A stretch of DNA of 64,000 nt from Nitratireductor mangrovi (GTDB lineage Bacteria > Pseudomonadota > Alphaproteobacteria > Rhizobiales > Rhizobiaceae), in the NCBI RefSeq assembly GCF_007922615.2, contig NZ_CP042301.2:3456001-3520000 (forward strand), in the 5' to 3' direction. The notes below the pieces were generated by a model. The model was not told the origin of the DNA and ran no database searches. It worked only from the letters and a program-made list of their open reading frames with translations. Below, one piece after another: positions 52,378 to 64,000 of this stretch. The position numbers and the translations under genes are program-made. Position 1 is the stretch's first letter. Every line of letters starts with the position of its first letter.

Positions 52378-53729
52378 CGCCAGGACCGACGGCCCGTAGC
52401 AACGGCTCCGAACTTCCGGGACTGGCGGCGCGCAAGGCGGCGGCCAGGCTCCTGGCCGCGGTAATCGAGGCGAAGACGGCGCTCGACGGCCTGACCGACA
52501 ATGAGCACGGCCATCCGCAGTTCCGTACGCTCGATCCCCGTGACCGTTCGCTGGTGCGCGCCATTCTCGCCTCCGCGCTGCGCCACCGGGTGAGCATCGA
52601 AAGCCTGATCGAAAGCCGTCTCGATCGCCCGCTGCCTGCGCGCGCCGGCATGCTGTCGCATATCCTTCACGTTGCGGCGGCACAGATCCTGTTCCTCGAC
52701 GTGCCCGACAGTGCGGCCGTCAACCTCGCCGTCGCCCACGCCGGCGAAGACCCGCGAACCAGGCGTTTCGCCGGTCTGGTCAACGCCGTGTTGCGCGAAC
52801 TGGCGCGGCGCAAGGAGCGTTCGCTGCCGAAAGTGCTGGCAACCACGCTCGATGCGCCTGCATGGCTTCTCGAACGCCTTTCGCAGGCCTATGGCGCCGA
52901 CAAGGCCGCCGCGATCGTCGCCATGCATCGCGCCGAAGCGTCGCTCGACTTCACGGTCAAATCCGATCCGCCGGGCTGGGCAGAACGCCTTGGCGGCCGC
53001 GTGCTGCCGACAGGGAGCGTGCGCGTCGCCCGGATCGCGGGCGCGATCACCGAGCTCCCCGGCTACGGCGACGGCGAGTGGTGGGTTCAGGACGCGGCCT
53101 CCGCTCTGCCGACGCGGCTTCTCGGAAATGTCGCCGGCCGGCGCGTCGCCGACCTTTGCGCCGCACCCGGGGGCAAGACGGCGCAACTGGCCGCGGCAGG
53201 TGCGTCGGTCACCGCCATCGACAGCTCGAAAAACCGGCTGAAGCGCCTCGCCGCCAATCTCGACAGGTTGAAGCTCGACGCCGAGATCGTCCATGCCGAC
53301 CTCGCGGCGTGGACGCCGGAAACGCCGTTCGACGCGGTCCTGCTTGACGCACCGTGCTCCTCGACCGGCACCATCCGGCGCCATCCGGACGTCGCCTGGA
53401 CCAAGTCCCCCGAGGACATCGAAAAACTCGCCGCCGTGCAGCGGCGGCTGCTCGAAGCCGCGGTGAAGCTGGTCAGGCCGGGCGGGCTGCTCGTTTTTTC
53501 CAACTGTTCCCTCGATCCCGCCGAAGGCGAGACGCTTGTCGCAAATTTTCTCGCCGATCATGCCGAGGTCGAGCGCGCACCGGTTGCGCCCGACGAAATC
53601 GCCGGCATCGACGGCCTCCTCGACGCCAACGGCGATTTGCGTACCACACCCGCCGGTTGGCCCGCCGAAGATCCCCGCGAGGCCGGGCTGGACGGGTTTT
53701 TTGCGGCGCGACTTCGCCGCAAGGGCTGA
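52374..53729 (+). CDS. rsmB: RsmB/NOP family 16S rRNA m5C methyltransferase
   Basis: SAM-dependent cytosine-5 methyltransferase for 16S rRNA, 451 residues. A GTG start overlapping the htpX stop by four bases is chosen; an earlier GTG (52368) is possible. The N-terminal NusB-like part ([20 protein letters not shown] through the [15 protein letters not shown] helix) is followed by the methyltransferase with [17 protein letters not shown] (SAM site), [20 protein letters not shown] (motif IV) and [14 protein letters not shown] (catalytic Cys). Coupled with htpX. Confidence 0.95.
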   Translation: MTPGPTARSNGSELPGLAARKAAARLLAAVIEAKTALDGLTDNEHGHPQFRTLDPRDRSLVRAILASALRHRVSIESLIESRLDRPLPARAGMLSHILHVAAAQILFLDVPDSAAVNLAVAHAGEDPRTRRFAGLVNAVLRELARRKERSLPKVLATTLDAPAWLLERLSQAYGADKAAAIVAMHRAEASLDFTVKSDPPGWAERLGGRVLPTGSVRVARIAGAITELPGYGDGEWWVQDAASALPTRLLGNVAGRRVADLCAAPGGKTAQLAAAGASVTAIDSSKNRLKRLAANLDRLKLDAEIVHADLAAWTPETPFDAVLLDAPCSSTGTIRRHPDVAWTKSPEDIEKLAAVQRRLLEAAVKLVRPGGLLVFSNCSLDPAEGETLVANFLADHAEVERAPVAPDEIAGIDGLLDANGDLRTTPAGWPAEDPREAGLDGFFAARLRRKG

Positions 53730-53800
53730 ACGCCGCCAAAAAATTGCTGTCGCGGTGAATCCTGAATCGGATAGACTTGTGCCCGGAGAGTACTGAGGGA

Positions 53801-55519
53801 ATGCCATTGGCGACGGCGACGGGCCAATCACCGCGCTTATGGGGGCTTGTTGCGAGGGAGATCTGGCGTCGTGCGCGCCAGAAGCTGCGGACGGCGCCGG
53901 CCTATCGCTGGCGCTATGCCGGCCGCACGCCCGAGCGCGTCCTGATCGCGCCGCCCGACCTGCGCCTCGCCGACCCGCAAATCGCAACCGAAATCTATCA
54001 CGGCCGCTTTCCACTGGCCGGCAGGCTGGTCGAGACCGGCGGACGTTCGCCCTTCGCGGTGGAGGGCGCCAGCGCGGCCTGGCTCGAATCCCTGCACGGC
54101 TTCCGCTGGCTGCGCCATCTGCGCGAGGCCGGTACCGAGCTTGCCGCCGCCAATGCGCGTGCATTGGTCGGCGACTGGATCGAAACGCATGGCATGCATA
54201 TTTCAGGCGTCGCCTGGGAACCGGCCGTCGTCGCACGCCGCGTGATTGCCTGGCTGCAGCATTCGACAATCGTGCTGCAGGGCGCGGAGTTCCAGTTCTA
54301 TCGTGACTTCCTGAGATCCCTCATCACCCAGATCCGCTATTTGCGGGCCATGTGCCAGCACATGCCGGGCGGCGAGGAGCGCCTGCGCGCCCGCATCTCG
54401 CTTGCCTTCGCCGCTCTCTCGCTTCCGACCGCGCCCTCCGTGCTACGCAACGCGACCCGCCACCTGGCGCGTGAACTCGAGCACCAGATCCTGCCCGACG
54501 GCGGCCATATTTCGCGCCGGCCGGCGGCGGTGATGGAAATCCTGGCCGACCTCCTGCCGTTGCGCCAGACCTATGCCAACCAGGCCGAGGTGCCGCCTCC
54601 CGCACTCATCGGCGCCATCGACCGCATGCTGCCTGCCCTGCGCTTCTTCCGCCACCAGGACGGCAACCTTGCCCGCTTCAACGGTATGGGCGCCACGGTA
54701 CCGGACCGCATCGTCGCCATCCTTCGCCACGACGACACCGAGGGAAAGCCGCTGCTGCATGCGCCGCATTCCGGCTTCGAGAGGCTGACGATGGGCGACA
54801 CCACCGTCATCGCCGACACCGGGGCACCCCGTGAGCCGGAAGCCGCCGCCGGCGCCCATGCCGGCTGCCTGTCCTTCGAGCTGTCGTCGGGCCGGCGCAT
54901 GTTCGTCGTCAATGCCGGTGTCGACAAATATGGGCCGGAGGATTTCAGGCCCTTGTCGCGCGCGACCGCCGCTCACTCGACCGCAACCCTCAACGACACG
55001 TCCTCCTGCCGGTTCTCCGCCTCGCCACGGCTCAAGGGCCTGATCGGCGCCGCCGTCATCAGCGGTCCGCGCGAGGTGCGCGTGGAGCGTAGGGACGGCG
55101 ACGGCGCACAAGGCTTCACGGCCTCGCATGACGGCTATGGCGCCCCTTTCGGGATCGTGCACGAAAGGCAGCTTGCCTTGTCACATGACGGTGACGTCCT
55201 TGACGGCACCGACCGCTTTCGCCGACCCGACGGCTTGCCAGTCGCACCGGGGGCGAAGGATCAGGTTGCGGTGCGGTTCCACGTCCATCCCGACATCGAC
55301 CTTCTGCGCGACGACACCGGGCGTCTGGTGCTGAACGCCCGTGACGGCCATGCCTGGGTGTTTTCCTGCGACGGCGTCATGCCGTCGGTGGAGGAATCGA
55401 TCTTCTTCGCCGGCATCAGCGGACCGCGCCGCAACCTGCAGATCGTGCTGTCCTTCCGCGCCTCGGAACTCGGCGAACTCGCCTGGCGTCTGACGCGTAC
55501 CGACATCGACCGCATCTGA
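53801..55519 (+). CDS. Heparinase II/III-family protein
   Basis: Predicted polysaccharide lyase-like protein, 572 residues from ATG 53801 (TTG 53777 is possible). The N-terminal alpha-toroid part includes [19 protein letters not shown] and [20 protein letters not shown]; the C-terminal beta-sandwich carries [20 protein letters not shown] and [16 protein letters not shown]. Such genes lie between rsmB and purH in many Hyphomicrobiales, so this is a conserved neighbour. No clear signal peptide was seen. The substrate (acidic polysaccharide or cell-envelope glycan) is unproven. Confidence 0.85.
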   Translation: MPLATATGQSPRLWGLVAREIWRRARQKLRTAPAYRWRYAGRTPERVLIAPPDLRLADPQIATEIYHGRFPLAGRLVETGGRSPFAVEGASAAWLESLHGFRWLRHLREAGTELAAANARALVGDWIETHGMHISGVAWEPAVVARRVIAWLQHSTIVLQGAEFQFYRDFLRSLITQIRYLRAMCQHMPGGEERLRARISLAFAALSLPTAPSVLRNATRHLARELEHQILPDGGHISRRPAAVMEILADLLPLRQTYANQAEVPPPALIGAIDRMLPALRFFRHQDGNLARFNGMGATVPDRIVAILRHDDTEGKPLLHAPHSGFERLTMGDTTVIADTGAPREPEAAAGAHAGCLSFELSSGRRMFVVNAGVDKYGPEDFRPLSRATAAHSTATLNDTSSCRFSASPRLKGLIGAAVISGPREVRVERRDGDGAQGFTASHDGYGAPFGIVHERQLALSHDGDVLDGTDRFRRPDGLPVAPGAKDQVAVRFHVHPDIDLLRDDTGRLVLNARDGHAWVFSCDGVMPSVEESIFFAGISGPRRNLQIVLSFRASELGELAWRLTRTDIDRI

Positions 55520-55628
55520 ACCGACAGCGCCGCTGTGCATGGCCCCGCAACTGCGTTTGTTTTCGCCCGCACCTGTGCTAGGGCGGCGCCACAATCCCCG
55601 GACAAATCGCACAGGAGGCTGCCGGTCT

Positions 55629-57245
<1,617 letters not shown>

Positions 57246-57255
57246 AAATACCGCG

Positions 57256-58662
57256 TCACGACTCCGTGGCGGCGGCCGCGCCCTGATGACGACTCTTGAC
57301 CCACGGCAGCAGGACAAGACCGAGCGCGAACAAGACGATGATCGGGGTCACGCCGAGCCGCTGCGCATCCTGCGCGGATAGCCCGAACGCTTCCGACGCA
57401 AAGAAGCCGGTCGCGACCGCGATTGCCAACGGCCCGATGAAGGTCGTCGCCTTGCCGGAAAGCGCGTAGAGGCCGAAGGCCTCGGTCACGCGCTCGCGCT
57501 CGACCTGGTCGACCAGAAGCGTTCGTGAGGAGGCCTGGATCGCACCGCCCGCCGCCCCGATCACGCCGCCGGCGAAATAGAACATGATGTCGGGCAGCCG
57601 GCTGCCCTCGCCGCTGGCCGCAACGGTCATGAACAGGATCTCCGTCTTGGTCGTGGAGATGACGAGCAGGCATGACACGGTGAGAAGCACCGCGCAGCAG
57701 GCGACGACGAAGCGCGGCCCGAAACGCTGGTCGATGCGCCCGCCGAACCAAGCCCCGACCGCGCCGGTGATGTTGGCGAGGATGCCGAAGATGCCGATCT
57801 GGATGATCGACCAGCCGAGCACTCCGGCGGCATAAATCCCGCCGAAGGTGTAGAGCGCGTTAAGCGCGTCGCGGTAGAACATGCTGGAGATCAGGAAGCT
57901 GAAATAGCTGCGCTGCGACGGCAGGCTCTTCAACGTTCGCCCGAGCTGGGCAAGCCCCCGCCGCACGGCCCCGGAGGCCGACGCACGCCGCACCACATCC
58001 GGCGTGAACAGGAACATCGGCAGCGCGAACACGATGTACCAGATCGCGGTGAACGGACCCGACGCTCGGTCGCCCTCATGCGTGGCCGGATCGAGGCCGA
58101 AGATCGGCTCGAGGCCGAGCAGGGTGCGGCCGGTTTCAGGCGAGGCCGACATCAGTCCGAGCACGCAGATGAGCGTGATCAGGCCGCCGACATAACCCAG
58201 CCCCCAGGCCGAGCCGGACAGGCGCCCGAGTTCGGAGCGCGGCACAAGGTCTGGCATCATGGCGTTGTTGAAGACCGCGGCGAACTCCATGCCGAAGACG
58301 GCGAGCGCAACGAAGAACAGGACCGGACCGATATTCTCCATGCCCGGCACCGCCTGCCAAAGCATGAAGCAACCAACGACCCCCAGCACCGAAAAGAACA
58401 GGATCCAGGGCTTGCGGGGCCCGGTGGCGTCGGCGATCGCGCCGAGCACAGGCGAGGAGAGCGCGATCAAGAGCCCGCCGATGCCGGTCGCATAACCCCA
58501 GAGTTCCTGCCCGCGCGCGGCATCCGAGGCCACGCTGGCGGCGAAATAGGGCGCAAAGACGAAGGTAATGATCAGCGTGTGAAAGGGTTGCTGGGCCCAG
58601 TCGAAGAACATCCAGCCCCAGATACCCCGGCGCGAGGCCCGCCGCTCAACCGCTTCGTCCAT
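57256..58662 (-). CDS. UMF1-type MFS transporter
   Basis: Twelve-helix transporter, 468 residues, of the UMF1/Atg22-like MFS branch. The N-terminal IWGWMFFDWAQQPFHTLIIT is the family's start, followed by the A-motif-like ALSSPVLGAIADATGPRKPW and later FGGRIDQRFGPRFV and DQVERERVTEAFGLYALSGK. A large loop sits after helix 6. Substrate unknown (vacuolar Atg22 exports amino acids in yeast; the bacterial role is not established). It is 28 bp downstream of the NAD-glutamate dehydrogenase gene on the same strand. Confidence 0.88.
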   Translation of the reverse strand: MDEAVERRASRRGIWGWMFFDWAQQPFHTLIITFVFAPYFAASVASDAARGQELWGYATGIGGLLIALSSPVLGAIADATGPRKPWILFFSVLGVVGCFMLWQAVPGMENIGPVLFFVALAVFGMEFAAVFNNAMMPDLVPRSELGRLSGSAWGLGYVGGLITLICVLGLMSASPETGRTLLGLEPIFGLDPATHEGDRASGPFTAIWYIVFALPMFLFTPDVVRRASASGAVRRGLAQLGRTLKSLPSQRSYFSFLISSMFYRDALNALYTFGGIYAAGVLGWSIIQIGIFGILANITGAVGAWFGGRIDQRFGPRFVVACCAVLLTVSCLLVISTTKTEILFMTVAASGEGSRLPDIMFYFAGGVIGAAGGAIQASSRTLLVDQVERERVTEAFGLYALSGKATTFIGPLAIAVATGFFASEAFGLSAQDAQRLGVTPIIVLFALGLVLLPWVKSRHQGAAAATES

Positions 58663-58690
58663 GTCCCCTCCGTCGGCACGAACGCCGCGA

Positions 58691-61600
58691 TCAGATATCG
58701 GCGAGGTCCGCCATCATGCCGGCCGCGACCGTCAGCCGCGAAAGCGAGAGGTCGCCCCCCTCGGTCAGCGCCTGCAGCCGTTCGCGCGCCCGCGAGACAC
58801 GCGAACCGCCCGCCTCGATCCAGGCCGCGACGGGATCCTCCGCCTTGTCGTGCCGGCAAAGCGCCGAGACGGCCATGCCCCTGCGCGCCGCGCCGATCAT
58901 GTCATTGGCACGCGAAAGCGCAAGCCCGTCATAATAGTCGACCGGCGATACCGCGCGCGCGGCGTCCTCGACCCGCGCGATTCGGAAGGCCTCGGTGATG
59001 CCGAGATAGGTCCGTGCAGCGCGTTCGAGATCGGCATTGGCGCGCTGCGCCACGAGGTCGATATCCGGCACGATCTCGGCATGGCCGAAATAGGCCAGGA
59101 TCGCCGCCAGCTTCTCCGGCGCGCCGGCGACGTGGAATTCATGCACGCGTTCAGCAAGGCGTGCCTGCATGAAATCGGGCAGCAGTTCGGCGAATTTCGG
59201 CTCCAGGAACCGGCGTGCCTTGCGCAGCTCAGCGATTCGTTCGCCGACGGGCGATACGTTGTCGCCGTTCTTGATCATCCAGGCCGAGGCAGAATGGATC
59301 AGCCGGCCGACGGCCTGGTAGAAACCGAGTTGCGCCTCGCCATCGACCTTGTTGTCGAGGGCGTCGATATCGTCGAAGACAGCGTCGAGCTCGAAACCGT
59401 CGCGCACGACAACGAAGGCGCCGACTGCTTCGACCGGCGTACAGGCGGTGATGTCCTGCAGGCGACTGACAAAGGACGGACCGCCGCGATTGATGGCGTC
59501 ATTGGCCAGAAGTGTCGAGATGATCTCGCGACGCAGCCGGTGACCGGCAATCTCGCCCGCATATTTCTTCTCCATCTGTCGGGGGAAATAACTCACGAGA
59601 TCGTCGGCGAAATGCGGATCGTCCGGCAACCTGCTTTCGACAAGGTCCGCGAACAGCACGATCTTGGCATAAGCGAGCAGCACCCCAAGTTCGGCCCGCG
59701 TCAGCGGTTCGCCGCGCGCCGTGCGCTCGGCGATCTGCTGGTCGCCGGGCAGCGTCTCGACCACGCGGTCGAGCAGGCCGCGCGCCTCGAGCGCGGTCAT
59801 GAAACGGGCCTGGTGCCCGAGGTCGGAGAGCCCGCGCCGCTCCGCGAGCGAGATCGACAGCGTCTGGCGGTAGTTGTTGGTCAGCACCAGTTCCGCGACC
59901 TCCTCCGTCATCGAGGCCAAAAGCTTGTTGCGCGCCGGACGCGCCAGCTTGTCCGTGCGCATCGCCGCCGCGAGCGCGATCTTGATGTTGACCTCGACGT
60001 CGGACGAATTGACGCCGGCCGAATTGTCGATCGCATCGGAATTGCAGCGGCCGCCGGCAAGGCCGTATTCGATGCGGGCGCGCTGGGTCAGGCCCAGATT
60101 AGCGCCTTCGCCCACCACCTTGGCGCCGACTTGGCCTGCATTGATGCGAATGGCATCGTTGGCGCGGTCGCCGACGTCCGGATGGGATTCGCCGGCTGCC
60201 TTGACATAGGTGCCGATGCCGCCGAACCACAAGAGGTCGACCGGGGCCCTCAGAATCGCGGTCATGATCTCGGCTGGCGAGGCCGTGGTTTTTCCTAAAC
60301 CGATGGCGTCGGCGGCCGCCTGCGACAGCGTGATCGACTTCTGCGAGCGCGGAAAGATGCCGCCGCCGCGTGATATCTTCGATTTGTCGTAATCCTGCCA
60401 GCTCGAACGGCCGAGCTCGAAGACCCGCTTGCGCTCCGCGAAAGTCGTCGCCGGGTCCGGAGCCGGGTCGATGAAGATGTCACGGTGGTCGAAAGCGGCA
60501 ATGAGGCGTATCTGCTCCGACAAGAGCATGCCATTGCCGAACACGTCGCCGGACATGTCGCCAACGCCGACGACCGTGAACGGCTCCGACTGGATGTCCC
60601 GGTTCATCTCGCGGAAATGTCGCTTCACCGCCTCCCAGGCGCCACGCGCGGTGATGCCCATCTTCTTGTGGTCATAACCGGCCGAGCCGCCGGAGGCGAA
60701 GGCGTCGTCGAGCCAGAAACCATGCTCCTGGCTGATGGCATTCGCGGTGTCGGAGAAGGTCGCCGTCCCCTTGTCGGCGGCGACCACGAAATAAGGATCG
60801 TCGCCGTCGCGCCGCACGACATGTTCGGGCGGCACGACCTTGTCGCCGTCGAGATTGTCGGTGATCGAAAGCAGGCTGGAGATGAAGTTGATGTAGGCGT
60901 TGCGGCCGGCCTCAAACACCTCGTCGCGACTGCCGCCCACCGGCAGCTTCTTGGGAAAGAAGCCGCCCTTGGCGCCAACCGGCACGATGACCGCGTTCTT
61001 GACCTGCTGCGCCTTGACCAGACCGAGCACCTCGGTGCGGTAATCCTGGGCCCGGTCCGACCATCTGAGCCCGCCACGCGCGACGGGACCGAAGCGCAGA
61101 TGCACGCCTTCGACCTCCGGGCCGTAGACAAAGATCTCGCGCCACGGGCGCGGCTCCGGCAAGCCGGTGAGCATGCGCGAATCGAGCTTGAAGGCGAGCG
61201 ACCGGCTTTCCGAGCCGTCGCGGGGCTTGAAGCAGCTCGTTCTCAGCGTCGACTGGATGAGATTCAGGAAGCGGCGGACGATGGTGTCGTCATCGAGCAC
61301 CGGAACGTCCTCGAGCGCAGCCAGGATGGCCTCGACGGCAGCCTCCTGCCGGCGCGCCGCATCCGCATCGCCGACGGCAGGATCAAAGCGGGCCACGAAG
61401 AGTTCGTACAGCTGTCGGGCGATCTCCGGATAGCGGTTGAGCGCAGCGGCGATGAAATCCTGGCTCTGCGGGATTCCGGCCTGCTGGAGATAGCGGCCAT
61501 AGGCGCGAAGGATGACGATCTCGCCCGCCTTCAGCCCGGCAGTCTGTACGAGGCCGTTATAGGCGTCATTGTCGGCAAGTCCGCGCCAGACAGCCAGGAA

Positions 61601-63475
61601 CGCATCCTCGAACAGCGCCCCGTCGGTCTCGAGCGCGATCGTCTTGCCGACCGCGCTTTCCAGTTCCATGTCGTGCACGAATACGAGCCCGTTGCCCGCC
61701 GTCTCGATCTCGAAGGTGCGCTCCGAAATCACGCGGAAGCCCATGTTCTCCAGAAGCGGCACGCGCGAGGACAGCGAGACTGCCTCGCCGTGATGGTAGA
61801 TCTTCAGCGCCGCCTGATGATCCTGCTGATCGCCGTGACGGTGGAAGTCGACGGCAATCGGATTGTCGGGCGAGAGCGGGTCGATGCGCTCCGCGTCGCG
61901 CAACGCCACCGCGGGCCTGAAGCTGTTGCGGTAAGCTTCCGGAAAGCGCGTGGCGATGCCGATGAGTTTCGCGCCGGCGCCGGCATCGGTCGCCGCTTCG
62001 CGCAGCGCGTCGTCCCAGGTTCGGACGATGCCGCGGATTTCGGCCTCGATCTCCGCCGAATCGACCTTCGGCGTCTTGCCGCCCGAGCGCCCGACGATGA
62101 AATGGACGCGCGCCAGCGAACCCTCCGGAAAGGCCGGGTAGTAGGCCGAAAGCCGCCCGTCGAAGACCTTCCTGAGATAGTCGCCGATCCTGGAGCGTGC
62201 CTCCGAATCGTAGCGGTCGCGCGGCACGAAGACGATCACCGAGACGAAGCGGTCAAACTGATCGACACGTACCAGAGCCCGCACCCGTGGCCGTTCGCCG
62301 AGCGCCAGAACTGCCATGGCATGGCGGCGCAGCATGGCGGTATCGATCTGGAACAACTCGTCGCGCGGATAGGATTCCAGGACGTTGATCAGCGCCTTGC
62401 CGGAATGGTCGGTCTTTTCGAATCCGGACTTGGTCATCACCCGCTCGGCCTTGGAGCGCAGATAGGGGATGCGGAACACCGAGCGGGTATAGGCCGTCGA
62501 CGTGAACAGGCCGACGAGCCGCAATTCGCCCGAAAGCTTGCCGTCGGCATCGAAGGTCTTGACGCCGACATAGTCGAGATAGGCGCGCCGGTGGACGACC
62601 GAACGTGCATTGGCCTTGGTCACGATCAGCGGCTCGGGACCAAGCAGGAACTCGCGAATCTCGGGCGTTGTGATCGCCGAAGAGGTGCTGCCGCGCAGGA
62701 TCTTGAGGTCCGGATCGGAGAGGATGCCGAGACCGCGATTGCCGGTCCGCTCCAGCGTTCCGTCCTTGCCCTCGCCGGTGTAGCGGTACTCGCGCATGCC
62801 GAGGAAGGTGAAGTTGTCGTCGCGCAGCCACTCCAGGAAGGCAACCGCCTCGGACACCGCTTCCGGCTCGAGCGGGATCGGCATGTAGCGATAGTCCGAG
62901 ATGGTATGTTCGAGCCGCGCCAGCATCGGCTTCCAGTCGGTAACAGCTGCTCGCACCTGCTTCAGAACAGCAGCCAGCCGCGCCTTCAGGCCAGCCGCAT
63001 CGTCTTCGGTGATGGCCGCGACATGGACATGGATGATGCTGACCTTGTCGCCTTCGGCGCGCCCGCCTGCGTCGCCGGATATGGCGCACACGCCATTCTC
63101 GTCATGGGTGACGATCAGCACCGGATGCGCGACAAGCAGCAGTTCCCCACCGTCGGCGCCAATCTCGCCCATGACCGAATCGAACAGAAACGGCATGTTG
63201 TCGTTGACGACGGTGATCGCGGTGAGCTGCCTGCCGTCGCGCTCGACACCACTGTCGCGCACGATCTCGATGACGCTCTCACCCTTGCGGTGTCCGAGCA
63301 ACGCGCTGCGCACCAGTTCTGCAGCCCGCGCCAGAGCACCAGGCTCGTAGGCGGCGACATCTTCTGCCGGCGCGCGCGAAAGAAGCAGTTCCTTGAAGTC
63401 GATCTTGCTGCCGCCGGCGGGGTCGGCGCCGCCCTTGCCTGCCTTGGACCTCGCCTTGCCCTTGCTCGCAGCCAT
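58691..63475 (-). CDS. gdhB: NAD-specific glutamate dehydrogenase, large (GDH-180) type
   Basis: Oxidatively deaminates glutamate to 2-oxoglutarate. At 1594 residues it belongs to the very long class found in many proteobacteria. A Lys/Gly-rich N-terminus (about 1-25) precedes the regulatory ACT-like domains; the catalytic core has RFGPVARGGLRWSDRAQDYR (about 790-810), KGGFFPKKLP, GDMSGDVFGNGMLLS (Rossmann region) and DHRDIFIDPAPDP. The C-terminal domain is long and helical. No frameshift is visible. The gene symbol follows general usage and is not certain. Confidence 0.95.
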   Translation of the reverse strand: MAASKGKARSKAGKGGADPAGGSKIDFKELLLSRAPAEDVAAYEPGALARAAELVRSALLGHRKGESVIEIVRDSGVERDGRQLTAITVVNDNMPFLFDSVMGEIGADGGELLLVAHPVLIVTHDENGVCAISGDAGGRAEGDKVSIIHVHVAAITEDDAAGLKARLAAVLKQVRAAVTDWKPMLARLEHTISDYRYMPIPLEPEAVSEAVAFLEWLRDDNFTFLGMREYRYTGEGKDGTLERTGNRGLGILSDPDLKILRGSTSSAITTPEIREFLLGPEPLIVTKANARSVVHRRAYLDYVGVKTFDADGKLSGELRLVGLFTSTAYTRSVFRIPYLRSKAERVMTKSGFEKTDHSGKALINVLESYPRDELFQIDTAMLRRHAMAVLALGERPRVRALVRVDQFDRFVSVIVFVPRDRYDSEARSRIGDYLRKVFDGRLSAYYPAFPEGSLARVHFIVGRSGGKTPKVDSAEIEAEIRGIVRTWDDALREAATDAGAGAKLIGIATRFPEAYRNSFRPAVALRDAERIDPLSPDNPIAVDFHRHGDQQDHQAALKIYHHGEAVSLSSRVPLLENMGFRVISERTFEIETAGNGLVFVHDMELESAVGKTIALETDGALFEDAFLAVWRGLADNDAYNGLVQTAGLKAGEIVILRAYGRYLQQAGIPQSQDFIAAALNRYPEIARQLYELFVARFDPAVGDADAARRQEAAVEAILAALEDVPVLDDDTIVRRFLNLIQSTLRTSCFKPRDGSESRSLAFKLDSRMLTGLPEPRPWREIFVYGPEVEGVHLRFGPVARGGLRWSDRAQDYRTEVLGLVKAQQVKNAVIVPVGAKGGFFPKKLPVGGSRDEVFEAGRNAYINFISSLLSITDNLDGDKVVPPEHVVRRDGDDPYFVVAADKGTATFSDTANAISQEHGFWLDDAFASGGSAGYDHKKMGITARGAWEAVKRHFREMNRDIQSEPFTVVGVGDMSGDVFGNGMLLSEQIRLIAAFDHRDIFIDPAPDPATTFAERKRVFELGRSSWQDYDKSKISRGGGIFPRSQKSITLSQAAADAIGLGKTTASPAEIMTAILRAPVDLLWFGGIGTYVKAAGESHPDVGDRANDAIRINAGQVGAKVVGEGANLGLTQRARIEYGLAGGRCNSDAIDNSAGVNSSDVEVNIKIALAAAMRTDKLARPARNKLLASMTEEVAELVLTNNYRQTLSISLAERRGLSDLGHQARFMTALEARGLLDRVVETLPGDQQIAERTARGEPLTRAELGVLLAYAKIVLFADLVESRLPDDPHFADDLVSYFPRQMEKKYAGEIAGHRLRREIISTLLANDAINRGGPSFVSRLQDITACTPVEAVGAFVVVRDGFELDAVFDDIDALDNKVDGEAQLGFYQAVGRLIHSASAWMIKNGDNVSPVGERIAELRKARRFLEPKFAELLPDFMQARLAERVHEFHVAGAPEKLAAILAYFGHAEIVPDIDLVAQRANADLERAARTYLGITEAFRIARVEDAARAVSPVDYYDGLALSRANDMIGAARRGMAVSALCRHDKAEDPVAAWIEAGGSRVSRARERLQALTEGGDLSLSRLTVAAGMMADLADI

Positions 63476-63585
63476 GCTTTCCTCCGGCGGGAATTTTTCG
63501 CTATCGTATCAGAGACAATCACGATTGCGACCCCGGCCGGGGGTCGCGTCACAGTCGAATATGCGGGACAGGTGGACAACGAAAG

Positions 63586-64000
63586 ATGACAGCAGCCAAG
63601 GACGCCGTAACGGCCCTCGATCTGGCGCCGTCCGGAGAACTCAGCCCGGAAACCAGGGCCTATTTCGACAAGTGCCAGGAAAAGCTCGGCCTCGTGCCGA
63701 ACGTGCTCTTGTCCTACGCCTTCGACGAAAAGAAACTACGAGCCTTCACCGACATGTACAACGACCTGATGCTGGGTGATTCCGGCCTGTCGAAGCTCGA
63801 ACGCGAGATGATCGCGGTCGCGGTCTCCTCGGTCAATCACTGCTTCTACTGCCTGACCGCGCATGGGGCGGCCGTGCGCCAGCTCTCGGGGGACCCCGCA
63901 CTAGGCGAGATGATGGTGATGAACTACCGCGCCGCCGATCTGGGCGAGCGCCAGAAGGCGATGCTTGATTTTGCGGTCAAGCTGACCGAGGCGCCCGACC
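63586..64000 (+). CDS. AhpD-like peroxidase-related enzyme (3' truncated by window)
   Basis: First 138 residues of a carboxymuconolactone-decarboxylase/AhpD-fold protein. Start ATG 63586 follows CGAAAG. It begins MTAAKDAVTALDLAP and contains the redox motif VNHCFYCLTAHGAAVRQLSG (CxxC plus His), then GERQKAMLDFAVKLTEAP. The family is thought to reduce peroxides through the CxxC pair. It is divergent from the glutamate dehydrogenase gene, with a 110-bp gap that shows no clear signal. The stop codon is outside the window. Confidence 0.87.
   Translation, partial: MTAAKDAVTALDLAPSGELSPETRAYFDKCQEKLGLVPNVLLSYAFDEKKLRAFTDMYNDLMLGDSGLSKLEREMIAVAVSSVNHCFYCLTAHGAAVRQLSGDPALGEMMVMNYRAADLGERQKAMLDFAVKLTEAPD

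Noticed and set aside
60485..63589. 1034-codon open frame on the plus strand opposite the glutamate dehydrogenase gene
   Set aside because: It is a shadow of a high-GC gene: the opposite strand encodes a complete family protein with all motifs, while this frame is rich in R/H/G/D without any domain.

Overview
The window is a high-GC chromosomal segment from an alphaproteobacterium of the order Hyphomicrobiales (Rhizobiales), most like the Mesorhizobium/Aminobacter/Phyllobacteriaceae group. This rests on gene order and lineage-typical proteins: obgE-proB-proA-nadD-rsfS-rlmH-envC-ctpA-deacetylase-rppH, L21 with a C-terminal extension, Usg, a DUF1674/SdhAF4 protein, the approx. 1600-residue NAD-glutamate dehydrogenase, and a palindromic intergenic repeat of rhizobial type. 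I ran no database search. Family names come from recognising motifs.

Layout. 1-7.1 kb is a nitrogen-oxide respiration island: the 3' part of nnrS, napEFDABC, a pseudoazurin gene, an nnrR-type Crp/Fnr regulator and a small DUF1858 protein. Three TTG-N8-CAA-like dyads (one with a mismatch) lie upstream of napE, in the pseudoazurin/nnrR gap and upstream of the DUF1858 gene, which suggests one regulon. 7.2-9.8 kb holds tRNA-Ser(CGA), rplU, rpmA and two GNAT acetyltransferases. 9.9-11.7 kb has soxR interrupted by one in-frame TGA, facing a perfect sox-box and a small membrane protein, then an EEP-family hydrolase. 11.8-22.9 kb is the conserved obgE-to-rppH cluster (GTPase, proline synthesis, NAD synthesis, ribosome silencing/methylation, cell-wall and periplasmic proteolysis, RNA 5' processing) with an MFS gene inserted.

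23-26.5 kb is a copper module (cueR, copA with its MerR-type promoter, sodC). 26.6-32.1 kb is the F1-ATPase operon atpHAGDC, on the minus strand and interrupted between atpD and atpC by an AT-richer orphan gene. 32.3-44.2 kb holds housekeeping genes (priA, fsa-type aldolase, lptE, leuS, yggS, usg) mixed with small unknowns. 44.4-48.6 kb carries a sterol-desaturase-family hydroxylase, an acyltransferase and acsA. 48.7-51.3 kb is the least ordinary stretch: a 22-codon ORF behind a Shine-Dalgarno that matches the whole 16S rRNA tail, followed by an 11-nt copy of the anti-Shine-Dalgarno sequence; a TadG-like von Willebrand protein; a secreted nuclease; and a perfect 28-bp palindrome over the nuclease start codon. 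51.4-64 kb returns to housekeeping: htpX, rsmB, a heparinase-like protein, purH, a UMF1-type transporter, NAD-glutamate dehydrogenase and a partial AhpD-like gene.

No insertion sequence, prophage, CRISPR array, integrase or rRNA operon was seen. No gap between genes exceeds about 275 bases. The larger gaps and what they hold: 7292-7543 (rplU promoter); 32120-32352 and 44160-44398 (upstream regions of atpH and of usg/the hydroxylase, nothing convincing seen); 48636-48896 (leader ORF and terminator); 50256-50528 (one weak hairpin).
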